A stretch of 64,000 nt of DNA, taken from contig OZ244982.1 of NCBI GenBank assembly GCA_965223115.1, forward strand, positions 1,922,001-1,986,000, written 5' to 3'. The translations under genes and the position numbers were made by a program. The notes under the pieces were generated by a model that did no database searches, was not told where the DNA came from, and saw nothing but the letters and a program-made list of their open reading frames with translations. How positions within the stretch are numbered: the stretch's first letter is position 1; each line of letters starts with the position of its first letter. This stretch comes from CBDCUI01 sp965223115 (lineage in GTDB: Bacteria; Pseudomonadota; Gammaproteobacteria; UBA4575). Shown here piece by piece: positions 53,733-62,982 of the stretch.

Positions 53733-54425
53733 ATGCAATTTTATAACTTTTTAAAATTATTTATAGCTTTTAATTTTATTTTATTAAGTGCTTGTACCAC
53801 TCAATATATTGCCGATGCCGATCCAGACCAGCTAGTAGCTGCCATGCAAGATTTACCAAAGGCCCAGCCTTATCTAGCAAAAGTAAATTTCTATCCAGTA
53901 GCAAACCTGAAGACTGGAAAAGCAAAAGCTAATAATGCGGACACTCGAAATTTAAATGCAATTATCTATCCAGAAAAAGAAATGTTAAATCAAGCTGGAC
54001 ATGCGAGTATTTTTCGCTGGTTTAATAGTGATGGACAAACTAAAAATGACAAGAAGGTGCCTGTTCTTAATATGCATGCACGTATTTTCAAGCTGGATCA
54101 TTCTTTAAAAGTTGAGAAGGGTAATATGCGACCTGTTACCAAAACCAAATTAGAAGTTTATTTAACAGATTCGAAAGAAAACCGTATCTACGAAAGTGTT
54201 TTTACTACCTATGCTGAGGGTGATTTGATAAAGCGTTTTCGCAATAAACGTGAAACTCAAGACATGTATGGCTATACAATCTATAAAGGGTTAGTTCTTG
54301 CGTTTGAATCTGCATGTGCAGATATCACTAATACTTTAAACCTCAAGCCTACAAATTTTGACGTAGATGCTTTAAATCTAGAAAATGATAGCAAAGAAGT
54401 AAAAGAGCTCTCTTCAGCAATGTGA
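53733..54425 (+). CDS. Predicted lipoprotein of unknown function
   Basis: I start at ATG 53733 (a GTG directly before is possible), giving 230 residues. The signal LFIAFNFILLSAC has a good lipobox L-S-A-C. No known domain is visible in the mature part, which is charged and contains an R-W-F-N-S-D segment and GYTIYKGLVLAFESACAD near the end. It converges with the small 54465 gene. Confidence 0.7.
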   Translation: MQFYNFLKLFIAFNFILLSACTTQYIADADPDQLVAAMQDLPKAQPYLAKVNFYPVANLKTGKAKANNADTRNLNAIIYPEKEMLNQAGHASIFRWFNSDGQTKNDKKVPVLNMHARIFKLDHSLKVEKGNMRPVTKTKLEVYLTDSKENRIYESVFTTYAEGDLIKRFRNKRETQDMYGYTIYKGLVLAFESACADITNTLNLKPTNFDVDALNLENDSKEVKELSSAM

Positions 54426-54464
54426 ATTTACAAAAATACCTTTATCTAAAAGATCTCTTTGTAA

Positions 54465-54815
54465 TTAAATTGCTACTTTTGTATAAGTATTACGACGTCT
54501 ATCACCGCCGAGTCTTCGATTGTTTTGTTCACTAAACATAGTATGGATTCCACTCACACTAAAAGGATCTCTACGCTCTTCATGACGTCGATCTTCATGA
54601 TGTCGATAACGACAGCGACAATTTTGTTGATCACATCCCGGTAAAGGAATCATTGGTGCCTCATCAGACAGATATCGCTTACCACTTTGTTGCATTGCGA
54701 CATCACAGGCATCATAACGTAACACTAGCTCTACACAATGATAATGGCCTACCTTCGATTTAGCTTTAACAAGATTAGTTTTTTTAATGTTTGAGCGTTT
54801 TGACCAAATAGCCAT
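54465..54815 (-). CDS. Conserved-looking protein with CxC-RYRHHxDRR motif
   Basis: The 116-residue basic protein contains CDQQNCRCRYRHHEDRRHEE and a second NNRRLGGDRRR block. This Cys/Arg/His-rich pattern looks like a conserved family motif but I do not know its role; nucleic acid or metal binding is possible. An earlier Cys pair occurs at HCVELVLRYDACD. It is cytoplasmic by sequence and lies alone, convergent with the lipoprotein gene. Confidence 0.7.
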   Translation of the reverse strand: MAIWSKRSNIKKTNLVKAKSKVGHYHCVELVLRYDACDVAMQQSGKRYLSDEAPMIPLPGCDQQNCRCRYRHHEDRRHEERRDPFSVSGIHTMFSEQNNRRLGGDRRRNTYTKVAI

Positions 54816-55005
54816 TCAATGAGCCTTGTATTTTACTTTTTTTACTGGGCATACTACCAAGAACAACTCCCAGCAATACAACAGATATTATACTGCTATT
54901 TCTAGCAATATGCTTTCTTGACAAAGATCAATGTAACTGAAAAAAATTACAAATCAATTACAAAGAGAGATTTGACACAATAGTTTTCATTAGTTGAATT
55001 TATAT

Positions 55006-55344
55006 TTACTCAACAACTGCGCTGCAAAATAAATTCCCCTCAATAAATGGGTATTTATCATCGGAATATTCCTTACCTCGCATTTCCTGCTTTTTGATTT
55101 CATATTCAAATTCACGTGACTTGCATAATTTTTCAGCTTTTACCAACCATTTTTCTGTAGCAATTTCCAAACTCATTGCTAACTCACCATGATAGGCCAA
55201 GTAGTGCTTACCAGGTTCTAATTTAGTATGACTGTATTTTGCATACACCTCCTGCTGAGATCTTGGCAAACTCAAACATGCACTACAAATACATATGACA
55301 AAACTAATAATGCTAATTAACCGAAAATAGGAATAGAAATTCAA
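55006..55344 (-). CDS. Small secreted or lipoprotein-like hypothetical protein
   Basis: The gene starts at TTG (no ATG in the signal region); its 112 residues begin with a hydrophobic signal FRLISIISFVICICSAC. The CSAC end is a partial lipobox, so lipid attachment is only possible. The mature part is charged with Cys near the middle (KLCKSREF) and end (LFCSAVVE). No family is recognised; the start codon is uncertain. Confidence 0.5.
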   Translation of the reverse strand: MNFYSYFRLISIISFVICICSACLSLPRSQQEVYAKYSHTKLEPGKHYLAYHGELAMSLEIATEKWLVKAEKLCKSREFEYEIKKQEMRGKEYSDDKYPFIEGNLFCSAVVE

Positions 55345-55457
55345 CGTAAACTGTATGCTTTAAGGATGGTGATAGATTATATATTTTAACTAATGGCTAC
55401 TATAGAGGCGCATAAGAATATGTTCATATGCGCCTATAGGGGAAACTGGTCGTTCAA

Positions 55458-55547
55458 TTAAAATTTACCAGCAATTGCTACAATTAAAATTATGCAAGGA
55501 ATTGCCATCGCTGCAACCACCAGCATCGTTTTAACAAACTCGCCCAT
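55458..55547 (-). CDS. 29-residue membrane protein
   Basis: The frame runs ATG (55547) to TAA (55458) with AGGAG six bases upstream of the start. It encodes a single hydrophobic helix (MLVVAAMAIPCIILIVAIAG) with a short charged N-terminus (MGEFVK) and the tail KF. It resembles small accessory membrane proteins in form. No partner gene is adjacent. The strong ribosome-binding site supports expression. Confidence 0.55.
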   Translation of the reverse strand: MGEFVKTMLVVAAMAIPCIILIVAIAGKF

Positions 55548-55837
55548 ATTGATACTCCTATAGAACTTATTCTAGTTTATTCAGATTGACACCTGACTGT
55601 GGCGTATTATCCCTAAACCTATGAAAACCTACAAGAAAATCAATACGGATAATTCATACTTATAGAGTATTTTTGTACTTCATACACTAGAGAGAGGAGT
55701 GTGGCAGTAAAACCAAGCAACTGGTCAATTTATAACCATGATTTAGATATGACTATAGCCCTGTTAAGACACATAAACGCTTATTAAAGATATTATGCTG
55801 ACATATTCAGTCATAACATCGCTGCATAACTTATTTA
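55548..55837. other. 290-bp region between a small membrane gene and mtgA
   Basis: This is divergent space, so promoters of both flanking genes are expected here. A 28-codon frame at 55701 has its purine-rich stretch too close to the start to be convincing. No strong hairpin is seen. Confidence 0.35.
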
Positions 55838-56554
55838 ATGCCAAAAACAACAAATAAAAAAAATGTCTGGTGGATGAAACCCTTCATAATGATCAGAAAT
55901 GGCGTATTCATATTCATAATCATCAGCATTCTACTTACCTTGATTTTTCGTTGGGTGAATCCTCCATATACAAGCTTTATGTTGACTAAGGGAATTACCA
56001 CTCAACAGCTACCTAGCAAAATTAATTGGATCGAAATAAAAAAAATATCCCCGCATTTATTAATCGCAGTTGTCGCAGCTGAAGACCAAAAATTTCCCAA
56101 TCATTCAGGATTCGACTTCAAGGCCATCCGCGCTGCTATTGAAAAAAATAAACAGAGTAAATCTATAAGGGGCGCTAGCACAATTACTCAGCAAGTAGCC
56201 AAAAATGTTTTTTTGTGGCCACAAAGAAACATTTTTAGGAAAGGGTTGGAAGCCTATATGGCAATTTTAGTTGAAGCACTATGGCCAAAATGGCGAATAC
56301 TAGAAGTTTATGTCAATGTTGCTGAATTCGGCCCAAATATGTTTGGGGTATATAATGCTGCACAAACACATTTTCGCAAATCGGCTACTATGCTTACTCT
56401 GCACGAAGCAGCATTACTGGCTGCTGTACTGCCTAACCCACACAAAATGTATGCTTCTAAACCTTCTGATTATGTCAACAAACGTGCCATAGAAATAACA
56501 GAACAAGTTAAATTATTAGGTGGAAACTATTATTTACACAAAATTTGGGACTGA
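55838..56554 (+). CDS. mtgA: Monofunctional biosynthetic peptidoglycan transglycosylase
   Basis: At 238 residues this is the usual MtgA length. A membrane anchor (VFIFIIISILLTLIFRWV) is followed by the glycosyltransferase-51 motifs AAEDQKFPNHSGFD (catalytic Glu) and RGASTITQQVAKNVFLWPQR, with VAEFGPNMFGVYNAAQ further on. It polymerises lipid II without transpeptidase activity. It stands 63 bases before the NarX-like kinase. Confidence 0.95.
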   Translation: MPKTTNKKNVWWMKPFIMIRNGVFIFIIISILLTLIFRWVNPPYTSFMLTKGITTQQLPSKINWIEIKKISPHLLIAVVAAEDQKFPNHSGFDFKAIRAAIEKNKQSKSIRGASTITQQVAKNVFLWPQRNIFRKGLEAYMAILVEALWPKWRILEVYVNVAEFGPNMFGVYNAAQTHFRKSATMLTLHEAALLAAVLPNPHKMYASKPSDYVNKRAIEITEQVKLLGGNYYLHKIWD

Positions 56555-56617
56555 ACAAGAAATTGCATACTATAGAAAGCGTATAATCCCATCCCTAAGA
56601 AAAATAAATATAAATCC

Positions 56618-58033
56618 ATGAGTAAGGCACAACATCAAACTTATCCTTCTAAGAGTAGTGAATGGCAGGACCTGCCCATGGGCAGCTTGAATGAATTCTT
56701 ATCTGCTTTACGCTTATGGACACAAAAAGTTCGTGCTGGAGAACTATCCGCACGTGTGCCTTTACCTTCTGAAGCTGAATTATCTGAATTAAGTCAAGAT
56801 ATAAATTTTGTTGGAGAAATGCTGGAATCTTTATCTAGAGATGCAGAAATACAATTACAAAATCACACTCAGCATATCGCAAGAAAAAATAAATCTTTGG
56901 AAACACTTTATGACGTAGTAACAAGTATAAATATGTCGCGAGATTTACATGATCTTTTATCACGTTTTCTACACACTATGACTGAACTTGTAGACGCCAG
57001 TGCTGCAGCTGTTTATCTTGAAGCAAAAAAAAATAATTGCTCATTAATTGCAGAAATTGGTCTTGACAGCACGTTTCAAAACAAACACCCTTATTTACCA
57101 GAAAATATTACGCATAACACTCAACAGACTATTCCTATCATAGTTCTAGATTGCCCACACGAACTTTGTAAAAAATATTTTAATAACGAAAAATTGAAAA
57201 TTTTAGTTGTCCCCCTTCAGTACCGTGGCAAAATTTTAGGTGTATACAATTTTTATGTAGATGAAAATAAATTAAACAACAATAGTGATTACCAAGAATT
57301 ATTTACCAGTATAGGCAGGCATCTTGGCATTGCAGTAGAAAAATCCCGCTTAGATGAAGAAACCAATGCATTAACGATTATGCGTGAGAGAACTAATATT
57401 GCTAATGAATTACACGACTCATTGGCACAAACCTTAGCTAGTGTTAAATATCAAGTTCGCGTGTTAGATGGAACCATTCATCAAGGAGATGAAGCTGCAA
57501 CGTGGCAAGAGCTAGAACGAATAGAGTCTTCAATTGATGAAGCATATACAGAATTACGTGGCCTGATTGCACATTTTCGCTTACCTATTGGTCAAGACAG
57601 CCTAACCGTCTCAGCGGAGCAAATTGTGGAGCGCTTCAAGCAAGACTGTGATGGCATACAGGTATACTTGCAAAAAGAATGGCCTGACACCAAATTACCA
57701 CCACAGATAGAACTACAGGTCTTGCGCATCATCCAAGAAGCACTCACAAATACACGCAAACACAGTGGGGCCAGCACTGTCCGAGTGTTAATGCGCGGTG
57801 ATGACAAAGGCCATTACACGGTATTAATAGAAGATGATGGAATTGGTATACATGACCAGCAAAAGCAAAACAGAGATGGTGAGCATGTTGGAATCAGTGT
57901 CATGCATGACCGCGCCAATCGTATTGGTGGTACACTAAGCATTGAAAGCGAACCCAACGAAGGAGTACAAATTCGCCTAGAGTTTGATTATTTGCCTGAT
58001 GCTCTGCAAGATACTCAACAAGAAATAATATAA
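56618..58033 (+). CDS. NarX-type histidine kinase without transmembrane sensor
   Basis: The 471-residue protein has a HAMP-like region (SALRLWTQKVRAGELSARVP) and a GAF-like domain (ETLYDVVTSINMSRDLHDLL onward). A HisKA_3 H-box follows with His266 (NELHDSLAQTLASVKYQ), then a HATPase_c domain (ALTNTRKHSGAST, EDDGIGI). There is no membrane helix or periplasmic sensor, unlike classic NarX, so it senses a cytoplasmic signal. Its response regulator follows 10 bases later. The signal is unknown. Confidence 0.9.
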   Translation: MSKAQHQTYPSKSSEWQDLPMGSLNEFLSALRLWTQKVRAGELSARVPLPSEAELSELSQDINFVGEMLESLSRDAEIQLQNHTQHIARKNKSLETLYDVVTSINMSRDLHDLLSRFLHTMTELVDASAAAVYLEAKKNNCSLIAEIGLDSTFQNKHPYLPENITHNTQQTIPIIVLDCPHELCKKYFNNEKLKILVVPLQYRGKILGVYNFYVDENKLNNNSDYQELFTSIGRHLGIAVEKSRLDEETNALTIMRERTNIANELHDSLAQTLASVKYQVRVLDGTIHQGDEAATWQELERIESSIDEAYTELRGLIAHFRLPIGQDSLTVSAEQIVERFKQDCDGIQVYLQKEWPDTKLPPQIELQVLRIIQEALTNTRKHSGASTVRVLMRGDDKGHYTVLIEDDGIGIHDQQKQNRDGEHVGISVMHDRANRIGGTLSIESEPNEGVQIRLEFDYLPDALQDTQQEII

Positions 58034-58043
58034 AACTAATACT

Positions 58044-58721
58044 ATGAATATAGAAATGAAATTACGCATTGTGGTAATTGATGACCACACCTTATTTAGA
58101 GAAGGCTTACAGAGCTTGTTAGGTCGCCATGGTATAGAAGTAGTGGCCTCAGTAAGCGATGGTCGTGAAGGCATCAGACTTGCACAAGAATTAAAACCTG
58201 ACATTGTATTGCTTGATATGCGAATGCCGGGCATGTCAGGACTAGAAGTGCTAAAACAATTTCAGCTAATTAAATTTGATTCGCCTGTTGTAATGTTGAC
58301 GACAAGTGGAGATGAACGCGATTTAGTCGAGGCTTTACGTAATGGTGCCAAAGGTTATTTGCTAAAAGACATGGAGCCCGATAATGTGGTTGCCGCATTA
58401 CGTGAAATTATTAAGGGTGAAACAGTTGTTGCTCCGAATTTGACACAAATATTAGCCAAAGTTGTAAAAGGTGAAGACCCACTTGAACCTGAGCCCAGCC
58501 CTTTAGACAACTTAACCCCAAGAGAACGCGAAATTTTAAGTCTGCTCGCAGAAGGTCAAAGCAACAAAGTCATTGCTAGAAACCTTGGAATTTCCGATGG
58601 CACAGTAAAACTTCATGTCAAAGCTATTTTAAGAAAACTCAATATTCATTCTCGTGTAGAAGCAGCAGTGATTGCGGTTGAACAAGGACTTAGAGCAAAG
58701 AAAACATATCCTGATGCGTAA
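58044..58721 (+). CDS. NarL/FixJ-type response regulator
   Basis: The 225-residue protein has a receiver with phospho-acceptor Asp58 (DIVLLDMRMPG) and a C-terminal LuxR-type helix-turn-helix (LTPREREILSLLAEGQSNKV, GTVKLHVKAILRKL). It is the partner of the NarX-like kinase just upstream (10-base gap). Target promoters are unknown; the dsr leader is one possibility but no half-site was matched. Confidence 0.93.
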   Translation: MNIEMKLRIVVIDDHTLFREGLQSLLGRHGIEVVASVSDGREGIRLAQELKPDIVLLDMRMPGMSGLEVLKQFQLIKFDSPVVMLTTSGDERDLVEALRNGAKGYLLKDMEPDNVVAALREIIKGETVVAPNLTQILAKVVKGEDPLEPEPSPLDNLTPREREILSLLAEGQSNKVIARNLGISDGTVKLHVKAILRKLNIHSRVEAAVIAVEQGLRAKKTYPDA

Positions 58722-58797
58722 TCTTTATTAAAGATCACCATGATTACAAGCTTGCTATCATTTCTTGTACTCAACTTTTTGAACACAATCATTTTTA

Positions 58798-59265
58798 ATG
58801 AAATCGTACAAGAATCTCATTGCTGAACATGAAAAATTAATCCACTCCCTCATGCCATGGGACTTAGAAGAAAAGCTTTCAAATAACAAAAAACCTTTAC
58901 TGCTTGACATACGTGAAGCTGATGAATTTTCTGCTATGCATATTAATGGTTCGATGCATGTACCACGTGGAATTTTAGAATCAGCATGTGATTATGATTA
59001 CTTTGAAACAGTGCCGCAATTGGTACAAGCTAGAGAACAAAATATTGTTGTAATTTGTCGTTCTGGAAATCGCAGCATATTAGCCGCCTACACTATGCAA
59101 CAAATGGGATATAAGCATGTTGCATCACTTAAAACAGGATTAAAAGGCTGGAATGATTATGAATTACCTTTAGTAGACCAGTATGGCAATGAAGTCGATA
59201 CTGATAAAGCAGAATTTTTTTTAAATCCTAAAATTAAACCAGAACAACTTTCTAGTAATAATTAA
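58798..59265 (+). CDS. Rhodanese-domain protein
   Basis: The 155-residue protein has a single rhodanese domain with LLDIREADEFSAMHINGSMH and the active-site loop CRSGNRS containing Cys87. It may transfer sulfane sulfur, and rhodaneses commonly serve sulfur oxidation. It is located 77 bases after the response regulator. A short N-terminal extension and a polar C-terminal tail are unremarkable. Confidence 0.88.
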   Translation: MKSYKNLIAEHEKLIHSLMPWDLEEKLSNNKKPLLLDIREADEFSAMHINGSMHVPRGILESACDYDYFETVPQLVQAREQNIVVICRSGNRSILAAYTMQQMGYKHVASLKTGLKGWNDYELPLVDQYGNEVDTDKAEFFLNPKIKPEQLSSNN

Positions 59266-59624
59266 TTAGACAGTTTATCTTTTCCCAAAGACACGAATTC
59301 TTCCCCAAATAACTAACTACATTGTCTAAAATATAATTTAGACCTTTGCGCTTAATCTTACACATTTTCCATTCATAGTTTCATGTTATTTAATCCTGCT
59401 TGAAGCTTTATTAGTTCTAATTCTAGCTCTTGACTATTGGTCATTGCTAAATTTGCCATAGCCTTTAAATTATTTTAGTACTTTACCCAATCAAACCCCA
59501 AATGGTTAATAGCAAAACTAATTTTTATTAACTTAACAAAGCTTTATACTATATTTAGCAAATAAATTTTTTGCTTAACTTAAAGTAGGCTTGATTTAGA
59601 TAAAAAATATATTACATAGCCCCA
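59266..59624. other. 359-bp region without a clear gene
   Basis: It is AT-rich with no convincing reading frame. A minus-strand 28-codon frame (59373-59459, MANLAMTNSQELELELIKLQ) looks protein-like in composition but lacks a clear ribosome-binding site; it may be a remnant. Confidence 0.35.
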
Positions 59625-59795
59625 ATGAGACCCTGGCAAAGAAATAGAATAGCGCTTGTACTGATAATTTTCTTATCCGTCATCATTATTAATGTTCCAA
59701 TTTTCACAACTGGACAGGCCTTATCTTTAATAGTGTTACTTATTGTTTTATTTGTAGCATATGTGATTTTATGGAACTCTTATAAAACCAAATAA
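59625..59795 (+). CDS. Small two-helix membrane protein
   Basis: The 56-residue frame begins MRPWQRNRIALVLIIFLSVI and has a second helix (ALSLIVLLIVLFVAYVILW), separated by FTTGQ; the N-terminus is positively charged and the tail is NSYKTK. This is the layout of small inner-membrane proteins. No ribosome-binding site is clear. It has no named family. Confidence 0.45.
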   Translation: MRPWQRNRIALVLIIFLSVIIINVPIFTTGQALSLIVLLIVLFVAYVILWNSYKTK

Positions 59796-60199
59796 GTTAA
59801 TTTTATTAAAGCCACTGACCACGTTTATTGATTAATTCAGCTTGATTATTGGCATTTTAGTGATGACGAGCATTCTTAATGTTGATTTCAAAAAGTGCAA
59901 TACAGTCTGCTTAGAATTCTAAACAGCGAATAAAATTATATACACCGCACAATCCATCACATCTCTAGGAGATAAGTGACAATTACCATTAATAAAGTAT
60001 TGTTTTAACACTTATATTTAAAGGTGGCTTTGCTTTGTAATTCAACTTCATCAGTTGTCTATTTAGTAATTCAGTAGCCTGCATTAATTTATTTAGTTTA
60101 GGAGTTTTTGTTATACAAGAGGAAGTGGTTACCGCTAAAATTAAATAATAAACTCAGCGCACAAGATAAAAAAACTAAATTAAACTCAGGAGAATTCTC
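59796..60199. other. 404-bp region upstream of the cupin gene
   Basis: I see no credible gene and no strong hairpin. It should hold the cupin promoter. An AGGAGATAAGTG sequence near 59971 is followed only by an 11-codon frame and is not counted. Confidence 0.35.
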
Positions 60200-60550
60200 A
60201 TGCCTATGCAACATTTTAAAAACGCACAAAAAATGGATATCAGCTCATTAAACATTGAAGGGATCAATGCATTTTTACAAGATGTAGCATCATCCAACGA
60301 CCCTAATTCACCCATTAGTTTTGGTTTTTTTAGAATGGAGGCTGGCAGCCCTCTTGAATACACTTACAGTTATGACGAGTGTAAAATTATTGTTGAAGGC
60401 GAAATGACAGTTGAGGAAGTCGGCGGTGAGACTGTTAATGTGTCACCAGGTGACGTACTGTTTTTCCCTAAAGGCACAAAAACTATTTTTTCGTCTAAAT
60501 CCTCTGGATTAGGTTTTTATTGCGGACAGCGCAAACAAGGAGAGTTATAA
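60200..60550 (+). CDS. Cupin-domain protein
   Basis: The 116-residue protein starts at an ATG with CAGGAG seven bases upstream. A single cupin barrel is visible through KIIVEGEMTVEEVGGETVNVSPGD and FFPKGTKTIF. The usual His metal ligands of the first cupin motif are not evident, so metal binding is uncertain. It resembles ethanolamine-utilisation or EutQ-like small cupins. No operon partner. Confidence 0.75.
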   Translation: MPMQHFKNAQKMDISSLNIEGINAFLQDVASSNDPNSPISFGFFRMEAGSPLEYTYSYDECKIIVEGEMTVEEVGGETVNVSPGDVLFFPKGTKTIFSSKSSGLGFYCGQRKQGEL

Positions 60551-60610
60551 AAGATATCTCAAATCAACACTTATTTTGTGAGAGTTGTTATATGTTAAAA
60601 CGATCGAAAC

Positions 60611-61072
60611 ATGCTGTCACTAACACTATCCTTTATCATGTTTTTACCTGCTGTATATACAGCAGGTAAAAATACACTTCCTATTGAAGGCAATCTCACA
60701 GATCTCATCAGTTTGGTGGTGGTGTCTGTCCTTTAAAAAGAGATGACTGGAGCAACTACCCCAAAACTATAGGTGCCGCGGGTTGACCGATAAACTATGA
60801 AGAAATAACCCACCGTGTGACGGTATGTTAGTTGATATTAAGTTCTTGCCAATCTAGATGACAAAAGCTGGAATGATCCACACAAATATCTAGCCAATGC
60901 AGGCCATGGCGAGTAAGAAGTGACTTATACCGTTGAGCTAGCTGAAAACGGTGTATTTACTGACTTATATAACGTTGAGTGTGACGTAAAAAACCCAAGT
61001 GTTGAAAACTCAAGGGGTAAAGTCAAACCTATATATCCAACCGTACAAGAACCAGTAATACCGGCTAATTAA
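60611..61072 (+). pseudogene. Decayed gene with signal peptide remnant
   Basis: An ATG at 60611 opens MLSLTLSFIMFLPAVYTAGK, a signal-like start, but the frame ends after 41 codons. Protein-like stretches then appear in other frames: GGGVCPLKRDDWSNYPKTIG, and LANLDDKSWNDPHKYLANAG. The last runs, after a stop, into VTYTVELAENGVFTDLYNVE and ends at TAA 61070-61072. Several frameshifts and stops are needed to join them. It is probably an exported protein gene in decay; the family is unknown. Confidence 0.55.
60641..60672. repeat. 32-bp perfect palindrome
   Basis: The left half is TTTTTACCTGCTGTAT, followed by its exact complement with no spacer. It lies within the signal-peptide part of the decayed gene. 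Inside is CTGTATATACAG; the spacing is four bases, not the eight of a LexA box. It may be chance in a decaying gene or a site for a dimeric protein. Confidence 0.7.
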
Positions 61073-61095
61073 ATAAACTGTATTGCTACCAAAAT

Positions 61096-61133
61096 AAAAA
61101 GTCCTGACCATACTGCATGAGCAAGGCTTTTTT
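61096..61133 (+). terminator. Probable terminator after the decayed gene
   Basis: AAAAAG-T-CCT and AGG-CTTTTTT pair around an 18-base loop, with a single bulged T. The six T residues give a terminator tail on the plus strand. It lies 24 bases after the decayed gene's stop. Confidence 0.45.
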
Positions 61134-61215
61134 ATTGCAATGAATTGATTACTTATCAGATATTAAATAGATTGCATACATGGAAACTCTATATTAAGAA
61201 TTGTATCCAATTGAG

Positions 61216-62892
61216 ATGAAAATTTTTTTACAACTTCTTCTTTGTCTTGGATACTTTACTGTAAACACTGTATTTGCTAATACCAATCAAGATTCGCCTG
61301 AGGTGTTACTAGGAGAGCGATTATTCTTAGAAACACGATTTGCACAATTTTTTAAGACTTATTTAGACAAGGGCGGAGAAACAAACCGACCTCTTGCAAA
61401 AGGTGATCCCATATTGGATAAAACACAACGTTTTTTTGATCTGCCACCTTATCAAATACCTTTTGCACAGGGCCCTTTCAAGGGACAAAGCTTCAATTGT
61501 CGGGCTTGCCATTTGGTTGATGAACACACTGAACAAAAAGAGCTTGGCATGCGCAGTTATTCTGATTTCGCTGCACGCAGCCCTCTACCGCTACGAGATG
61601 ATGGTCGTGTGACAACGGTTAGAAATGCTCCAGCATTAGTAGATGCTGCTTTTCCCAGAAATAACTTTCTAATGCATTTTGATGGAGAGTTCTATTCTTT
61701 ACCACAATTAGTAAAAGGTACATTAACAGACCGAAATTTTGGCTGGCTCCCAGGTGAAAAATCGATTGCCATTGAACACATATGTCGCATTATACGTGAA
61801 GACAATGGTACTAATGCACTGGCCATGGAGTTTGGTGGTTTATCTTATACAGAGGCCTTTATTGGTAAACACCATAATGGCAAAAGTGTTAGTGCAGACT
61901 ATTTACTACCTGCTGCGCATAGAATTGATATAAAAAATTCCTCCTGTGAAAAGATATTTTCTGCAGTGGCAAACTTAATTTCAGTTTACACCACGGATTT
62001 AGTTTTTGCTGAAGACGAGACAATTCTTTCTCCATATGACCTATTTCTAAATGTTAATAAGTTACCCAGGAGACCATCTAAAGATGAAACAGATCTGGCA
62101 TATAGCAAAAGATTAGTAAGCCTTATAAATGGTTTAAAACAGAAAAATAAGCTTACATTTATAAAAGAAAACCCAAATACTAGCCACGGTGGATTCGAAT
62201 TTCACGACCAAACTTTTGAATTTGGCCCAAAGCAATTAGAAGGACTGGAAATCTTTTTTAATCAAGATGAACAGAATGAACTATCTGTTGGAAACTGTAT
62301 TGCATGTCATGCTGCACCTCATTTCACAGACTTTGGCTTACACAATACGGGGGTCACTCAAGTCGAATATGATGCTGTACATGGCTTAGGCAAATTTAAT
62401 AAATTAGACATCCCTGACTTAGTAAACCGAAACAAACAGGCAGACTTGTACTTGCCGGCAACACATACCCATCCAGATCGACAAGGACTATTCCGCAGTA
62501 TTCCAGATGAAACTAACCCTCTACTAACTGATTTAGGTACCTGGAATATTTTTTATAATGATGATTACGCAAGGTCACAACAATCAATACAGAATATTAT
62601 TTGTACTGGAAACACAAACCCTTGCGATTCTGATGACCATGCCTTAGAACGTAGCATCGCAACATTCAAAACTCCTGGATTGAGAGACTTAGGACATTCT
62701 GCACCCTATATGCATAATGGCCAGATAAGTGATCTAGATGGAATTATATTCTTTTATATCAAATCTGCCGCGATGGCTCGTCAAGGCACACTAAGAAATA
62801 GCGACGAAAAAATTGAATCCATCAATTTAACCGCAAAAGATGTCAGTCCACTTGTAGCATTTTTAATTTCTTTATATGAAGATTACAACTAA
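61216..62892 (+). CDS. Large di-heme cytochrome c peroxidase-family protein (MauG-like)
   Basis: I choose the ATG at 61216 (MKIFLQLLLCLGYFTVNTVF), a standard signal peptide; a TTG five codons earlier is less likely. The 558-residue protein has haem-c sites NCRACH at about residues 94-99 and NCIACH at about 360-365. The late FKTPGLRDLGHSAPYMHNGQ is typical of MauG/CCP. It is longer than the classical ~330-residue peroxidases owing to an insert between the haem domains. It acts in the periplasm; the substrate is unknown. Confidence 0.85.
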   Translation: MKIFLQLLLCLGYFTVNTVFANTNQDSPEVLLGERLFLETRFAQFFKTYLDKGGETNRPLAKGDPILDKTQRFFDLPPYQIPFAQGPFKGQSFNCRACHLVDEHTEQKELGMRSYSDFAARSPLPLRDDGRVTTVRNAPALVDAAFPRNNFLMHFDGEFYSLPQLVKGTLTDRNFGWLPGEKSIAIEHICRIIREDNGTNALAMEFGGLSYTEAFIGKHHNGKSVSADYLLPAAHRIDIKNSSCEKIFSAVANLISVYTTDLVFAEDETILSPYDLFLNVNKLPRRPSKDETDLAYSKRLVSLINGLKQKNKLTFIKENPNTSHGGFEFHDQTFEFGPKQLEGLEIFFNQDEQNELSVGNCIACHAAPHFTDFGLHNTGVTQVEYDAVHGLGKFNKLDIPDLVNRNKQADLYLPATHTHPDRQGLFRSIPDETNPLLTDLGTWNIFYNDDYARSQQSIQNIICTGNTNPCDSDDHALERSIATFKTPGLRDLGHSAPYMHNGQISDLDGIIFFYIKSAAMARQGTLRNSDEKIESINLTAKDVSPLVAFLISLYEDYN

Positions 62893-62915
62893 CAAATAAC
62901 ATCAATTGTTGTTCT

Positions 62916-62947
62916 TAATAAAAAATCCCCGCCCTTCAGGGCGGGGT
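62916..62947 (-). terminator. Strong hairpin terminator for the 62983 gene
   Basis: CCCCGCCC and GGGCGGGG form an 8-bp stem around TTCA. On the minus strand the hairpin is followed by ATTTTTTATTAAG, as expected for a terminator of the small minus-strand gene. It may also slow plus-strand transcripts from the peroxidase. Confidence 0.85.
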
Positions 62948-62982
62948 AAATATGTAGTTAGGGGGTAGAGAAAAGCTACGTA

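Noticed and set aside
55701..55787. 28-codon GTG frame upstream of mtgA
   Set aside because: The GGAG stretch is only one base from the start, too close for initiation, and the product has no recognisable trait.
59373..59459. 28-codon minus-strand frame between rhodanese and membrane protein
   Set aside because: No ribosome-binding site and isolated; possible remnant only.
60646..60667. LexA-box-like CTGTATATACAG
   Set aside because: Half-sites are four bases apart, whereas the LexA consensus needs eight; better described as part of a longer palindrome.
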